DNA of 64,000 nucleotides from Streptomyces sp. DH5 (GCF_020873915.1 NZ_JAHWGP010000002.1:124001-188000); one strand, 5' to 3'. Shown: positions 27,354 through 36,390, counted from the first letter of the stretch. Numbers and translations: made by a program. The notes: a model not told the origin generated them from the sequence alone.

Positions 27354-29375
27354 TCAGCCGTCGAGCCGGACGACCCGGACGGCTCCGGCCGGGACCGGGA
27401 GGCGGCCCGCGGCGCGTTCGCCGGTCAGCAGCTCGGTGCCGGGCGTGTCCAGCGGCACCTTGGCGTCGGTGGCGGTGTGGTTGATGGCGAAGAGGAAGGT
27501 GCCCGACTCGCCCGTGCGGCGCACCACTTCGACGTCGCGGGGCAGGTCGGCGCGCGGGGCGATCCGGGCGTCCTCGGCGGCCCGGCCGAGGAGGGCGGCC
27601 AGGCCCTCGGCGCCGAGACGGGTGGAGACGTACCAGGCGGTGCCCTCTCCGAGGCGGTGCCGGGTGACGGCGGGGCGGCCGGTGGTGAGGCCGTCGGCGT
27701 ACGTCCACACGGTCTCGGCGCCCCGGGGCACCACGAACTCCGTCCAGACGTCGGCTTCGAGTTCCGCGCCGCCGGGGCCGGTGAGGCGTACCCGCTCGTC
27801 CCGCAGCAGGGGGGAGAACTCCTCGACGGTGAGACCGAGGACGTCGCGCAGGGCGCCCGGGTAGGGGCCTTCGTGCACGGCGTCGTGGGCGTCGACGATG
27901 CCGGAGAAGTACGACACGACGAGGGTACCGCCGCCTTCGACGTACTCCCTGAGGTTGTTCCCCGCCGTCTCCGTCATCAGGTACAGGGCCGGTACGACGA
28001 CGAGGGGATACCTCGACAGGTCGGCTTCGGGGTGGGCGAAGTCGACGGTGAGGTGGTGGTCGTACAGCGCCTCGTAGTAGGCGTCGGCACGTTCGCGCGC
28101 GTCGTGGTCCTCGCTGGGGCGCCAGTCGAGGTTCTGCGCCCACCAGGACTGCCAGTCCCACAGCACGGCCGCGTCGGCCTCGGTGCGGGTGCCCCGGACC
28201 GACGCCAACGACTCGATGGCCGCGCCGAGTTGCGTCACCTCACGGAAGACGCGGGTCTCGGTGCCGCCCTGCGGCAGCATCGCGGAGTGGAACTTCTCGG
28301 CGCCGCGCCGGGACTGGCGCCACTGGAAGAACATCGCGCCGTCGGAGCCGCGGGCCACGTGGGCGAGGGAGTTGCGGGCCATCTGGCCGGGCGCCTTCGC
28401 GGGGTTGCGGGGCTGCCAGTTGACGCCCGAGGTGGAGTGCTCGAGCAGCAGCCAGGGGGCGCCGCCCCCGACGGAGCGGGTCAGGTCGGCGGCCATGGCG
28501 AGGTTGACGTGGGTGCGGCGGCCGTCCGTGATCAGGTAGTGGTCGTTGGTGACGAGGTCCACCTCCCGGCCCCAGGCCCAGTAGTCGACGGAGTCGCACT
28601 GGCTGAGGGCGGTCATGAAGTTGGTGGTCACCGGGACGCCGGGGGTCAGGCGGTGCAGGATGTCCCGCTCGGCGGTGAAGTTCTCCCGCATCGTGGCGTC
28701 GGCGAACCGGCGGTAGTCCAGTGCCTGGGCCGGGTTGCCGACCGTGGGGGTGGCGCGCGGCGGGTTGATCTCCTCGAAGGAGGCGTAGCGCTGCCCCCAG
28801 AAGGCCGTCCCCCAGGCCTCGTTGACGGCGTCGACGGTACCGTGCACCGTCGCCAGCCAGCGGCGGAAGTGCGCGGCGCAGGAGTCGCAGTAGCAGGCCG
28901 AGACGGGGACGCCGTACTCGTTGTGGACGTGCCACATCGCGAGCGCGGGATGGTCGCCGTAGCGTTCGGCGAGCCGGGTGGTGATGTTCGCGGCGGCGGC
29001 CCGGTAGTCGGCGTTGCTGTGGCAGATGGCGCCGCGGGAGCCGAACTCCAGGCGCACGCCGTCGGCGGTGACCGGCAGCGCGTCGGGATGGGCGCGGTAG
29101 AACCAGGCGGGGGGCACCACGGTGGGCGTGCCCAGGTCGACGCGGATGCCGCCAGCGTGCAGCAGGTCCAGGCTGCGGTCGAGCCAGCCGAAGTCGTACA
29201 CGCCGGGCGACGGCTCCAGCAGGGCCCAGGAGAAGATCCCGGCGCTCACCATGGTGACGCCGGCCTCACGCATCAGCCGGACGTCCTCCTCCCAGACGGT
29301 CTCCGGCCACTGCTCGGGGTTGTAGTCCCCACCGAACGCGAGCCCGGTGAGGCCCCTGGGGGTGGTCTCCGGCAT
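27354..29375 (-). CDS. GH42 beta-galactosidase
   Basis: Encodes 673 residues, the full GH42 length. 'GGDYNPEQWP' opens the barrel. The acid/base Glu is in 'MWHVHNEYGVPVSACYCDSC', which also supplies cysteines of the structural zinc site, and the nucleophile is in 'LLLEHSTSGVNWQPRN'. A trimerisation domain and beta-sandwich follow. No signal peptide, so it acts inside the cell on imported galacto-oligosaccharides. ATG at 29375 has GGGAGA about 7 bases upstream. Divergent from the sugar-binding protein gene, with two LacI-type sites in the spacer. Confidence 0.96.
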   Translation of the reverse strand: MPETTPRGLTGLAFGGDYNPEQWPETVWEEDVRLMREAGVTMVSAGIFSWALLEPSPGVYDFGWLDRSLDLLHAGGIRVDLGTPTVVPPAWFYRAHPDALPVTADGVRLEFGSRGAICHSNADYRAAAANITTRLAERYGDHPALAMWHVHNEYGVPVSACYCDSCAAHFRRWLATVHGTVDAVNEAWGTAFWGQRYASFEEINPPRATPTVGNPAQALDYRRFADATMRENFTAERDILHRLTPGVPVTTNFMTALSQCDSVDYWAWGREVDLVTNDHYLITDGRRTHVNLAMAADLTRSVGGGAPWLLLEHSTSGVNWQPRNPAKAPGQMARNSLAHVARGSDGAMFFQWRQSRRGAEKFHSAMLPQGGTETRVFREVTQLGAAIESLASVRGTRTEADAAVLWDWQSWWAQNLDWRPSEDHDARERADAYYEALYDHHLTVDFAHPEADLSRYPLVVVPALYLMTETAGNNLREYVEGGGTLVVSYFSGIVDAHDAVHEGPYPGALRDVLGLTVEEFSPLLRDERVRLTGPGGAELEADVWTEFVVPRGAETVWTYADGLTTGRPAVTRHRLGEGTAWYVSTRLGAEGLAALLGRAAEDARIAPRADLPRDVEVVRRTGESGTFLFAINHTATDAKVPLDTPGTELLTGERAAGRLPVPAGAVRVVRLDG

Positions 29376-29402
29376 GGATTCTCTCCCGATGAGTCGATGT
29401 TC

Positions 29403-29416
29403 TGAGAACGTGCACA
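29403..29416. promoter_or_regulatory. LacI-type operator candidate (galactosidase side)
   Basis: TGAGAACGTGCACA matches the second, better operator at 29492-29505 at 11 of 14 positions, including the central CG typical of LacI/GalR sites. It lies 28 bases upstream of the beta-galactosidase start. Confidence 0.55.
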
Positions 29417-29463
29417 CACGTCTTCGGCGGTGCGAGGCCAACATAACCGCACAGCAACAACCA

Positions 29464-29492
29464 TTGACAAGTGTCCGTTGTGTTTCTCTACT
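29464..29492 (+). promoter_or_regulatory. Promoter of the galactan importer operon
   Basis: TTGACA at 29464-29469 and TCTACT at 29487-29492, separated by 17 bases, form a near-consensus vegetative promoter pointing at the sugar-binding protein gene. The LacI-type operator begins within its -10, consistent with repression by blocking RNA polymerase. Confidence 0.65.
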
Positions 29493-29506
29493 GTGAACGC
29501 TCACAG
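29491..29506. promoter_or_regulatory. LacI-family operator
   Basis: CTGTGAACGCTCACAG is an inverted repeat (CTGTGA...TCACAG) with a central CG, the standard LacI/GalR half-site arrangement. It overlaps the -10 of the importer promoter, 54 bases before the start codon, and the operon ends with a LacI-type gene. Binding is inferred. Confidence 0.8.
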
Positions 29507-29559
29507 AAGCATGGCTGGCCTTCGCATCGGGCGGAGGCCCCAGGTCAGGGGAGAGATCC

Positions 29560-30882
29560 ATGCCGTACACGAAGCATCGTCGCCTCGTGAGTTCCGCCGT
29601 CGCCGTCACGCTCGGCGCCTCCGTACTCGCCGCCTGCGGCTCGTCGTCCGACGACGACGGCGGGGCCCGGTCGGGTCCGGTGTCACTGACGTACTGGACC
29701 TGGACGCCCGGCATGGACAAGGTCGTGGACCTGTGGAACAAGGGGCCGGGCAAGAAGGAGCAGATCACGGTCACGGTGAAGAAGCAGGCGTCCGGCGACA
29801 CGCTGGTCACCAAGATCCTCACCGCGCACAAGGCCGGCAAGGCGCCCGACCTGGTACAGGCGGAGTACCAGGCGCTGCCCACCCTGGTCAGCAATGACGC
29901 GCTCGCCGACATCGGCGACGCGGTGGGCGACGCGAAGGGCGAGTTCGCCGAGGGCGTCTGGCAGCAGACCACACTGGGCACGGACGCCGTCTACGCCGTC
30001 CCGCAGGACATCGGGCCGATGATGTTCTACTACCGCGAGGACCTGTTCAAGGAGTACGGCCTCACCGTCCCGGCCACCTGGGACGAGTTCGCCGAGACCG
30101 CCCGCAAGCTGAAGAAGGCGGCACCCGACAAGGACCTGACCACCTTCTCCGCCAACGACTCCGGGCTGTTCGCGGGCCTCGCCCAGCAGGCCGGTGCCCG
30201 GTGGTGGACCACCTCCGGGGACCGGTGGAAGGTCGGCATCAACGACGCGGCGACGAAGAAGGTCGCCGAGTTCTGGGGCGGTCTGGTCGCGGAGGGCGCC
30301 GTCGACAACCAGCCGATGTACACCCCGGCCTGGAACAAGGCCCTCAACACCGGCAAGCAGATAGCGTGGGTGAGCGCCGTGTGGGCGCCCGGCACCCTGA
30401 CCACGGCCGCACCCGACACCAAGGGCAAGTGGGCCATGGCCCCGCTCCCCCAGTGGACCGCGGGCGAGGCCGGCACCGGCAGCTGGGGCGGCTCCTCCAC
30501 CGCCGTGACCACGGACTCCGAGAACAAGGACGCCGCCGCGAAGTTCGCCGCCTGGCTGAACACCGACGGCGAGGCGCTCAACGCGCTGGCGAAGGAGAGC
30601 GGCATCTACCCGGCCTCCACCTCGGCACAGCTCAGCGGAGCCTTCACCAGCCCGCCGGAGTACTTCTCCAACCAGCCCGACTTCTACGACAAGGCCGCCG
30701 AGATCGCGAGGACCACCGCACCGTCCGCCTGGGGTCCGAACGTCAACGTCGCCTACACGACGTTCAAGGACGCCTTCGGAGCCGCCGCGAAGAACAAGTC
30801 GGACTTCACCGCCGCCCTGGACACCATGCAGGCGGACACGGTCGCCGACCTGAAGAAGCAGGGCTTCGGAGTCGCGGAGTGA
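29560..30882 (+). CDS. Sugar ABC transporter substrate-binding lipoprotein
   Basis: Encodes 440 residues. The lipobox 'VLAACGSSSDDD' follows a signal peptide, giving a lipid-anchored extracytoplasmic receptor. The family-1 solute-binding fold is visible in 'LTYWTWTPGMDKVVDLWNK', 'AVPQDIGPMMFYYREDLFKEYGLTVPATWDEF' fragments, 'GKWAMAPLPQW' and 'GGSSTAVTTDSENKDAAAKFAAWL'. The gene context (GH53, GH42, LacI) points to beta-1,4-galacto-oligosaccharides as ligand. Followed without a gap by two permeases; the GTGA overlap couples it to the first. Confidence 0.95.
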   Translation: MPYTKHRRLVSSAVAVTLGASVLAACGSSSDDDGGARSGPVSLTYWTWTPGMDKVVDLWNKGPGKKEQITVTVKKQASGDTLVTKILTAHKAGKAPDLVQAEYQALPTLVSNDALADIGDAVGDAKGEFAEGVWQQTTLGTDAVYAVPQDIGPMMFYYREDLFKEYGLTVPATWDEFAETARKLKKAAPDKDLTTFSANDSGLFAGLAQQAGARWWTTSGDRWKVGINDAATKKVAEFWGGLVAEGAVDNQPMYTPAWNKALNTGKQIAWVSAVWAPGTLTTAAPDTKGKWAMAPLPQWTAGEAGTGSWGGSSTAVTTDSENKDAAAKFAAWLNTDGEALNALAKESGIYPASTSAQLSGAFTSPPEYFSNQPDFYDKAAEIARTTAPSAWGPNVNVAYTTFKDAFGAAAKNKSDFTAALDTMQADTVADLKKQGFGVAE

Positions 30883-31853
30883 GGTCCCCCGACCGCCGGA
30901 CGTCGTACGGGGCCGGCAGGGCCCCGTACGGCCTCCCCTCCCCCACCGGCCTCCGGCGGGCGCGCAGCGCCCCCTACTTCTTCCTGATCCCCGCCACCGT
31001 CCTGTTCCTCCTGTTCTTCGCGCTGCCCATCGGGTACGCCGTCTGGCTCAGCTTCCGCAAGGTGCGGGTGTCCGGTCTCGGCCTGGGGGCCGGCGCCCGC
31101 GAGGAGGTCTGGGCCGGACTGGAGAACTACACCGGCGCCCTGTCCGACAGCGAGCTGCTGAACGGCGCGCTGCGCGTGCTCGGTTACGGCGCCGTCGTGG
31201 TGCCGGTGATGCTGGGCCTGGCCCTGGTGTTCGCGCTGATGCTGGACTCCGACCGGGTCCGGCTCGCCCCCTTCACCCGGCTCGCGATCTTCCTGCCGTA
31301 CGCCGTTCCCGGCGTGGTGGCGGCCCTGCTGTGGGGCTTCCTGTATCTCCCGGACGTCAGCCCCTTCTACTTCGTGCTGGACAGGCTGGGGCTGCCGCAG
31401 CCGGACCTGCTGGACGGCGGCCCGCTGTACCTGGCGCTGTCGAACATCGCGGTCTGGGGCGGCACCGGCTTCAACATGATCGTCATCTACACCGCGCTGC
31501 GGGCGATCCCCGCCGAGGTCTACGAGGCGGCGAGGCTGGACGGCGCCGGCCCGCTGCAGATCGCGCTGCGGATCAAGATCCCGATGGTGGCGCCCTCGCT
31601 GGTGCTGACCTTCTTCTTCTCGATCATCGCGACGCTCCAGGTGTTCAACGAACCCACCACCCTCAAGCCGCTCACCAATTCCGTGTCCACCACCTGGAGT
31701 CCGCTGATGAAGGTGTACCAGGACGCCTTCGGCAACGGCGACATCCACGCGGCCGCCGCCCAGGCGACGATCATCGCGCTCGCCACGCTGGTGCTGTCCT
31801 TCGGGTTCCTGCGGGCCGCGAGCCGGCGCACCAAGCAGGAGGCCGCACGATGA
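30879..31853 (+). CDS. Sugar ABC transporter permease (MalF-type)
   Basis: About 324 residues, six membrane helices after a basic N-terminus. The EAA loop that docks the ATPase is 'AEVYEAARLDGAGPLQIALRI'. GTG at 30879 overlaps the binding-protein stop by 4 bases. It pairs with the next gene. No ATPase is encoded in the operon, so the importer probably uses the shared Streptomyces ATPase MsiK. Confidence 0.95.
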   Translation: MRSPDRRTSYGAGRAPYGLPSPTGLRRARSAPYFFLIPATVLFLLFFALPIGYAVWLSFRKVRVSGLGLGAGAREEVWAGLENYTGALSDSELLNGALRVLGYGAVVVPVMLGLALVFALMLDSDRVRLAPFTRLAIFLPYAVPGVVAALLWGFLYLPDVSPFYFVLDRLGLPQPDLLDGGPLYLALSNIAVWGGTGFNMIVIYTALRAIPAEVYEAARLDGAGPLQIALRIKIPMVAPSLVLTFFFSIIATLQVFNEPTTLKPLTNSVSTTWSPLMKVYQDAFGNGDIHAAAAQATIIALATLVLSFGFLRAASRRTKQEAAR

Positions 31854-32743
31854 GTTCGCCCGCCCCGTCCACGACCGAACCGGCGGCCGGCACCGTCCGG
31901 GCGCCGGGGCGCCGCCGCCGGATCGCCCTGATCCCGACCGTGACACTGCTGCTGGGCGCGCTGTACTGCCTGCTGCCCGTCGCCTGGGTGGTCGTCGCGT
32001 CCACCAAGTCGGGCTCGGAGCTGTTCTCGACCTTCACCTTCTGGCCCGGCACCGGCTTCGCGGAGAACCTCTCCGACCTCGGCGCCTACCGCGACGGCGT
32101 CTACTGGCAGTGGATGGGCAACTCCGCCCTGTACGCCGGTCTGGGCGCGCTGCTGTCGACGTGTGTGTCGGCGGTCAGCGGCTACGCGCTGGCGACCTAC
32201 CGCTTCCGGGGCCGCGAGACGCTGTTCAACGTGCTGCTCGCGGGTGTGCTGATGCCACCGGTGATCCTCGCCGTCCCCCAGTACCTGTTGCTGGCACAGG
32301 CGGACCTCACCGACTCCTACCTGTCGGTGCTGCTGCCGCAGATCCTCTCCCCGTACGGCGTCTATCTCGCGCGGATCTACGCCGCGGCCGCCGTGCCGGC
32401 GGACGTGGTGGAGGCCGGGCGGATGGACGGCGCCGGCGAGTGGCGCATCTTCACGCGCGTGGCGCTGCCGATGATGCTGCCCGGTCTGGTGACGGTGTTC
32501 CTGTTCCAGTTCGTGGCGATCTGGAACAACTTCCTGCTGCCGTACATCATGCTCAGCGACGACGAGAAGTTCCCGATCACTCTCGGTCTGTACACGCTGC
32601 TGGAGCAGGGGGCCAGCACTCCGGCGCTGTACACCCTGGTGATCACGGGCGCGTTCCTCGCGGTGTTCCCGCTGGTGGCGCTCTTCCTGGTGATCCAGCG
32701 GTTCTGGAGCCTGGATCTGCTCTCCGGGGCCGTAAAGTCATGA
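31850..32743 (+). CDS. Sugar ABC transporter permease (MalG-type)
   Basis: Encodes 297 residues, six membrane helices. EAA loop 'ADVVEAGRMDGAGEWRIFTRV'; 'FQFVAIWNNFLLPYIML' is the conserved MalG-type segment before the last helices. ATGA overlaps join it to the permease before and the LacI gene after, so the four genes form one translationally coupled operon. Confidence 0.95.
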   Translation: MSSPAPSTTEPAAGTVRAPGRRRRIALIPTVTLLLGALYCLLPVAWVVVASTKSGSELFSTFTFWPGTGFAENLSDLGAYRDGVYWQWMGNSALYAGLGALLSTCVSAVSGYALATYRFRGRETLFNVLLAGVLMPPVILAVPQYLLLAQADLTDSYLSVLLPQILSPYGVYLARIYAAAAVPADVVEAGRMDGAGEWRIFTRVALPMMLPGLVTVFLFQFVAIWNNFLLPYIMLSDDEKFPITLGLYTLLEQGASTPALYTLVITGAFLAVFPLVALFLVIQRFWSLDLLSGAVKS

Positions 32744-33771
32744 GCATGGGCAGCACGGGGGGCAGGCGCAAGCCGCCGACGATCCACGACGTGGCGCGCG
32801 AGGCCGGTGTCTCGCGCGGCACCGTCTCACGGGTGCTCAACGGCGGCCACTACGTCAGCCCCACCGCCGCGGAGGCGGTCAACGCCGCGATCCGCAAGAC
32901 GGGTTACGTCGTCAACCGGCACGCCCGCTCGCTGATCACCGGCCGCTCCGACTCGGTGGGCTTCCTGCTCACCGAACCCCAGGAGCGGTTCTTCGAGGAC
33001 CCCAACTTCAACGTCCTGCTGCGGGGTTGTACCCAGGCGCTGGCCGCGCACGACATTCCGCTGCTGCTGATGCTGGCCGGTACGGACGACGAACGGCGGC
33101 GCATCACCCGGTACATCACCGCCGGGCACGTGGACGGGGTGCTGCTGGTGTCCAGCCACTCCGGTGATCCGGTGGCCGAGGAGCTGCGCGCGGCCGGTGT
33201 GCCGCTGGTGGCGTGCGGGAAACCGATCGGGCTGGGGTCGAAGGTGAGCTACGTGGCCGCCGACGACCGGGACGGCGCGCGCGACATGGTGCGGCACCTG
33301 CTGGCCCTGGGGCGGCGCCGGATCGGCGTGGTCGCCGGCCCGCAGGACACCCCCGGCGGTGTGGAGCGCCTCGCGGGTTACCGGGAGGTGCTCGCGGAGG
33401 CGGGCGTGGAGGCCGACGAGCGGCTGGTCGTCTCCGGTGACTACAGCAAGGCCAGCGGTGAGGCGGGCGCCGAGCGGCTGCTGGCGAGGGCCCCGGACGT
33501 GGACGCCGTGTTCGTGGCTTCCGACCTGATGGCACAGGGGGTGCTCACCGCGCTGCACCGGGCGGGGCGCCGGGTGCCCGAGGACGTAGCGGTCGGCGGT
33601 TTCGACGACTCGCCCGCGGCCGTCGCGGCGAGCCCGGAGCTCACCACCATCCGCCAGCCGTGGGACCGCATCAGCGCGGAGATGGTGCGGGTGCTGCTGG
33701 CCCAGATCGGCGGTGAGGACCCGGCGGCGGTGATTCTGCCGACGGAGCTGGTGAAGCGGGACTCGACGTGA
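32740..33771 (+). CDS. LacI-family repressor of the galactan locus
   Basis: Encodes 343 residues. Helix-turn-helix 'TIHDVAREAGVSRGTVSRVLNGG' with hinge helix 'NRHARSLITGRSDSVGFL', then a periplasmic-binding-like sugar domain ('GVLLVSSHSGDPVAEEL', 'GGFDDSPAAVAASPELTTIRQP'). ATG at 32740 overlaps the permease stop by 4 bases. It probably represses both divergent arms through the CG-centred operators at 29403-29416 and 29491-29506 and is released by galactose or a galacto-oligosaccharide. Confidence 0.95.
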   Translation: MSMGSTGGRRKPPTIHDVAREAGVSRGTVSRVLNGGHYVSPTAAEAVNAAIRKTGYVVNRHARSLITGRSDSVGFLLTEPQERFFEDPNFNVLLRGCTQALAAHDIPLLLMLAGTDDERRRITRYITAGHVDGVLLVSSHSGDPVAEELRAAGVPLVACGKPIGLGSKVSYVAADDRDGARDMVRHLLALGRRRIGVVAGPQDTPGGVERLAGYREVLAEAGVEADERLVVSGDYSKASGEAGAERLLARAPDVDAVFVASDLMAQGVLTALHRAGRRVPEDVAVGGFDDSPAAVAASPELTTIRQPWDRISAEMVRVLLAQIGGEDPAAVILPTELVKRDST

Positions 33772-33819
33772 CGGGCACACCCGTCCGACCTGCCCGGACG
33801 CGCCACCCGGGCACGTTTA

Positions 33820-33830
33820 TTGAATCTCAA
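33820..33830. promoter_or_regulatory. MarR-type operator candidate
   Basis: TTGAATCTCAA is a palindrome (TTGA-ATC-TCAA) lying 20 bases before the MarR gene start, in a locally A+T-rich patch that probably holds the promoter. MarR proteins often bind TTGA/TCAA-type repeats. Binding is inferred. Confidence 0.5.
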
Positions 33831-33850
33831 ACGAGTGTTACCGTTTCAGT

Positions 33851-34249
33851 ATGGGAGCGACGGCGGCCGGTGCGCGGCTCGAGGAGCGGTGGCGTGACAT
33901 CCTCGCGGTGCACGCCCGCACCCTGGGCGAGATCGACCGTGCGCTGACCCCGTACGGAATCGGCGCGTCCGACTTCGAGGTGCTGGACCTGCTCGCGGCG
34001 GGGACGCCCCGCGAGGACGAGCAGTGCCGGGTACAGGACCTGGCGTGCCGGGTCCACCTCAGCCAGAGCGCGCTGTCCCGCCTCATCGCCCGGCTGGAGC
34101 GGGACGGCCTGGTCGAGCGCGCGATGTGCCCGGAGGACCGGCGCGGTGTGTACGTGGGGCTCACGCCCCGGGGTCGCTCGACGCACGCCGAGGCGCTGCC
34201 GGCGCAACGGGCGGCCCTGGCCCGCGCCCTGGGCGACCGGGTGCGGTGA
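33851..34249 (+). CDS. MarR-family transcriptional regulator
   Basis: Encodes 132 residues, a single winged-helix MarR domain with dimerisation helices at both ends. The recognition helix region reads 'CRVHLSQSALSRLIARLERDGLVER' and the wing 'PEDRRGVYVGLTPRG'. Two cysteines ('DEQCRVQDLACRVH') lie just ahead of the recognition helix and a third in 'RAMCPEDRR' near the wing; such placement is typical of thiol-responsive MarR members, so redox or electrophile sensing is possible. No obvious target gene is adjacent, so it may control itself and a distant efflux or detoxification gene. Confidence 0.92.
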   Translation: MGATAAGARLEERWRDILAVHARTLGEIDRALTPYGIGASDFEVLDLLAAGTPREDEQCRVQDLACRVHLSQSALSRLIARLERDGLVERAMCPEDRRGVYVGLTPRGRSTHAEALPAQRAALARALGDRVR

Positions 34250-34275
34250 CCCCCCGAGCCGGTCGCGGGGGTCAC
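34246..34275. terminator. Hairpin terminator between marR-type and SseB-domain genes
   Basis: GTGACCCCC (34246-34254) pairs with GGGGGTCAC (34267-34275), a perfect 9-base stem with a 12-base loop that begins at the MarR stop codon and faces the convergent gene. Confidence 0.6.
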
Positions 34276-34306
34276 CCGCGCCAGGAGCGCGGCGGCCCGG
34301 TACGGG

Positions 34307-34711
34307 TCACGGGCGGGCCAGCAGGGTGCGTACTCCCTCCGAGGTGAGCGTGAGGCGGTGCTCGGAACTGCCGTCGATGGTCAGGGACAGGTCGTCGGCC
34401 GGCCACTGGGCGGCCAGCGCCCCGAGCGGGACCAGGCGGTAGCGGGAGACGAACGGCAGCAGCCCCGCCATCTCCAGTTCCGAGGTGAACACGGGCACCA
34501 CGTGGTCGCCGCCCGGCTGTTCCAGCACCGGAAGTGCCACGGCGCCCGGGTCGGCGGCCTCCTCGTCGCCCGCGTCGTCGGGCACCGGGATCAGTACGTC
34601 GCTGTTCGCGAGGGCGTCCAGCGCCGCCGTGTCCTCGGTGTTCTCGGACAGGCTGTCCAGGGCCCGCTGCGCGGGCGTGGGGGCGTTGTTCTCGTGCGCG
34701 GGTGTTTCCAT
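34307..34711 (-). CDS. SseB-domain protein
   Basis: Encodes 134 residues. The central part 'ALANSDVLIPVPDD...DHVVPVFTSELEMAGLLPF' is the SseB N-terminal-type domain (named for a type III secretion regulator; in Streptomyces such proteins are soluble and of unknown role). The C-terminal 'LSLTIDGSSEHRLTLTSEGVRTLLARP' is typical of the group. ATG at 34711 has AGGGA about 9 bases upstream. Divergent from GAPDH with about 200 bases between. Function unknown. Confidence 0.72.
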   Translation of the reverse strand: METPAHENNAPTPAQRALDSLSENTEDTAALDALANSDVLIPVPDDAGDEEAADPGAVALPVLEQPGGDHVVPVFTSELEMAGLLPFVSRYRLVPLGALAAQWPADDLSLTIDGSSEHRLTLTSEGVRTLLARP

Positions 34712-34910
34712 GACAGATTCCCTGCTCGCGGCGGTCGTGCGGACCACCCGGGACATGATCCGCCCCGGGCACAGTGCTGCACGCGTACCCGATCGGATGT
34801 CGCGCAACCCTGCGGACACCCCGTGCCTCGCCGCCTCGCGGAGACCCCCTCGGGACCGCCCGGCCAGCATGGCTATCATATGAGCACCCTCTAGCTCGAA
34901 AGATGATCCT

Positions 34911-36356
34911 GTGACTGTCAACGAAGACTCGTTCACCAACTGGAAGCACCGCGAGGAGATCGCGGAGTCGATGATCCCGATCATCGGGAAGCTGCACCGC
35001 GAGCGGGACGTGACCGTCCTGCTGCACAGCCGCTCCTTGGTGAACAAGTCGGTGGTCAGCATCCTCAAGACCCACCGCTTCGCCCGGCAGATCGCCGGTC
35101 AGGAGCTCTCGGTCACCGAGACGCTGCCCTTCCTGGAGGCGCTCACCGCGCTCGACCTCGGCCCGTCCCAGATCGACATCGGTCTGCTCGCCGAGGCCTA
35201 CCGGGCCGACGACCGGGGCCAGTCGGTGGCCGAGTTCACCGCGGAGGCCGTCGCCGGGGCCACCGGTGACAACAAGATCGACCGCCGTGAGCCGCGCGAC
35301 GTCGTCCTCTACGGCTTCGGCCGCATCGGACGCCTGCTGGCCCGGCTGCTGATCGAGAAGTCGGGCTCCGGCAACGGGCTGCGGCTGCGCGCGATCGTGG
35401 TCCGCCGGGGCGGCGAGCAGGACATCGTCAAGCGGGCCTCGCTGCTGCGCCGGGACTCCGTGCACGGCCAGTTCCAGGGCACGATCACCGTCGACGAGGC
35501 GAACAGCACGATCGTCGCCAACGGCAACACCGTCAAGGTGATCTACGCGAACGACCCGACGGAGATCGACTACACGGCGTACGGCATCAAGAACGCCATC
35601 CTGATCGACAACACCGGCAAGTGGCGCGACCGCGAAGGGCTGTCGCTGCACCTGCGTCCCGGTGTCGACAAGGTGGTGCTCACCGCGCCCGGCAAGGGTG
35701 ACGTCCCCAACATCGTGCACGGCGTCAACCACGACACCCTCAAGCCGGACGAGCGGATCCTGTCCTGCGCGTCCTGCACCACCAACGCGATCGTGCCGCC
35801 GCTGAAGGCGATGGCGGACGAGTTCGGGGTGCTGCGCGGGCACGTGGAGACGGTCCACTCGTTCACCAACGACCAGAACCTGCTGGACAATTACCACAAG
35901 TCGGAGCGCCGCGGCCGTTCCGCGCCGCTGAACATGGTGATCACCGAGACGGGTGCCGCCTCGGCCGTCGCCAAGGCGCTGCCCGACCTCGACGCCACCA
36001 TCACCGGCAGCTCGATCCGGGTCCCCGTGCCGGACGTGTCGATCGCGATCCTCAACCTCCAACTGGCCCGCGCGACCGACCGCGAGGAGGTCCTCGACTA
36101 CCTGCGCAACGTGTCACTGACCTCGCCGCTGAAGCGCCAGATCGACTTCATCAGCGCCCCCGACGCGGTCTCCAGCGACTTCATCGGCTCGCGGCACGCC
36201 TCGATCGTGGACGCCGGAGCGCTGAAGGTCGAGGGCGACAACGCCATCCTGTACCTCTGGTACGACAACGAGTTCGGCTACTCGTGCCAGGTCGTCCGGG
36301 TCGTCCAGTACGTATCGGGCGTGGAGTACCCGACGTACCCGGCCCCCCAGGCCTGA
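34911..36356 (+). CDS. gap: Glyceraldehyde-3-phosphate dehydrogenase with N-terminal extension
   Basis: Encodes 481 residues, about 130 longer than standard GAPDH. The extension (residues 1-125, helical, 'HREEIAESMIPIIGKLHRERDVTVLL') precedes the NAD fold 'DVVLYGFGRIGRLLARLL'. The catalytic Cys is in 'CASCTTNAIVPPL', with a second Cys two residues before it. 'HSFTNDQNLLDNYHK' and 'WYDNEFGYSCQVV' complete the family pattern. Actinobacteria and some other bacteria have such long GAPDHs in addition to the short glycolytic form; the role of the extension is unclear. The start is GTG at 34911 with only a weak AAAGA site. Confidence 0.95.
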   Translation: MTVNEDSFTNWKHREEIAESMIPIIGKLHRERDVTVLLHSRSLVNKSVVSILKTHRFARQIAGQELSVTETLPFLEALTALDLGPSQIDIGLLAEAYRADDRGQSVAEFTAEAVAGATGDNKIDRREPRDVVLYGFGRIGRLLARLLIEKSGSGNGLRLRAIVVRRGGEQDIVKRASLLRRDSVHGQFQGTITVDEANSTIVANGNTVKVIYANDPTEIDYTAYGIKNAILIDNTGKWRDREGLSLHLRPGVDKVVLTAPGKGDVPNIVHGVNHDTLKPDERILSCASCTTNAIVPPLKAMADEFGVLRGHVETVHSFTNDQNLLDNYHKSERRGRSAPLNMVITETGAASAVAKALPDLDATITGSSIRVPVPDVSIAILNLQLARATDREEVLDYLRNVSLTSPLKRQIDFISAPDAVSSDFIGSRHASIVDAGALKVEGDNAILYLWYDNEFGYSCQVVRVVQYVSGVEYPTYPAPQA

Positions 36357-36390
36357 TCCGGGAGTCCGCAGCCGCACGGGCGGAGCGACA

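Noticed and set aside
25290-29405. A 1371-codon plus-strand frame opposite GH53 and GH42
   Set aside because: It is an antisense open frame caused by high G+C; both glycosidases are complete with catalytic residues.
33851-34249. The MarR gene as part of the galactan operon
   Set aside because: It is about 80 bases after the LacI stop with its own A+T-rich promoter patch and a TTGA/TCAA repeat, so it is more likely a separate unit.
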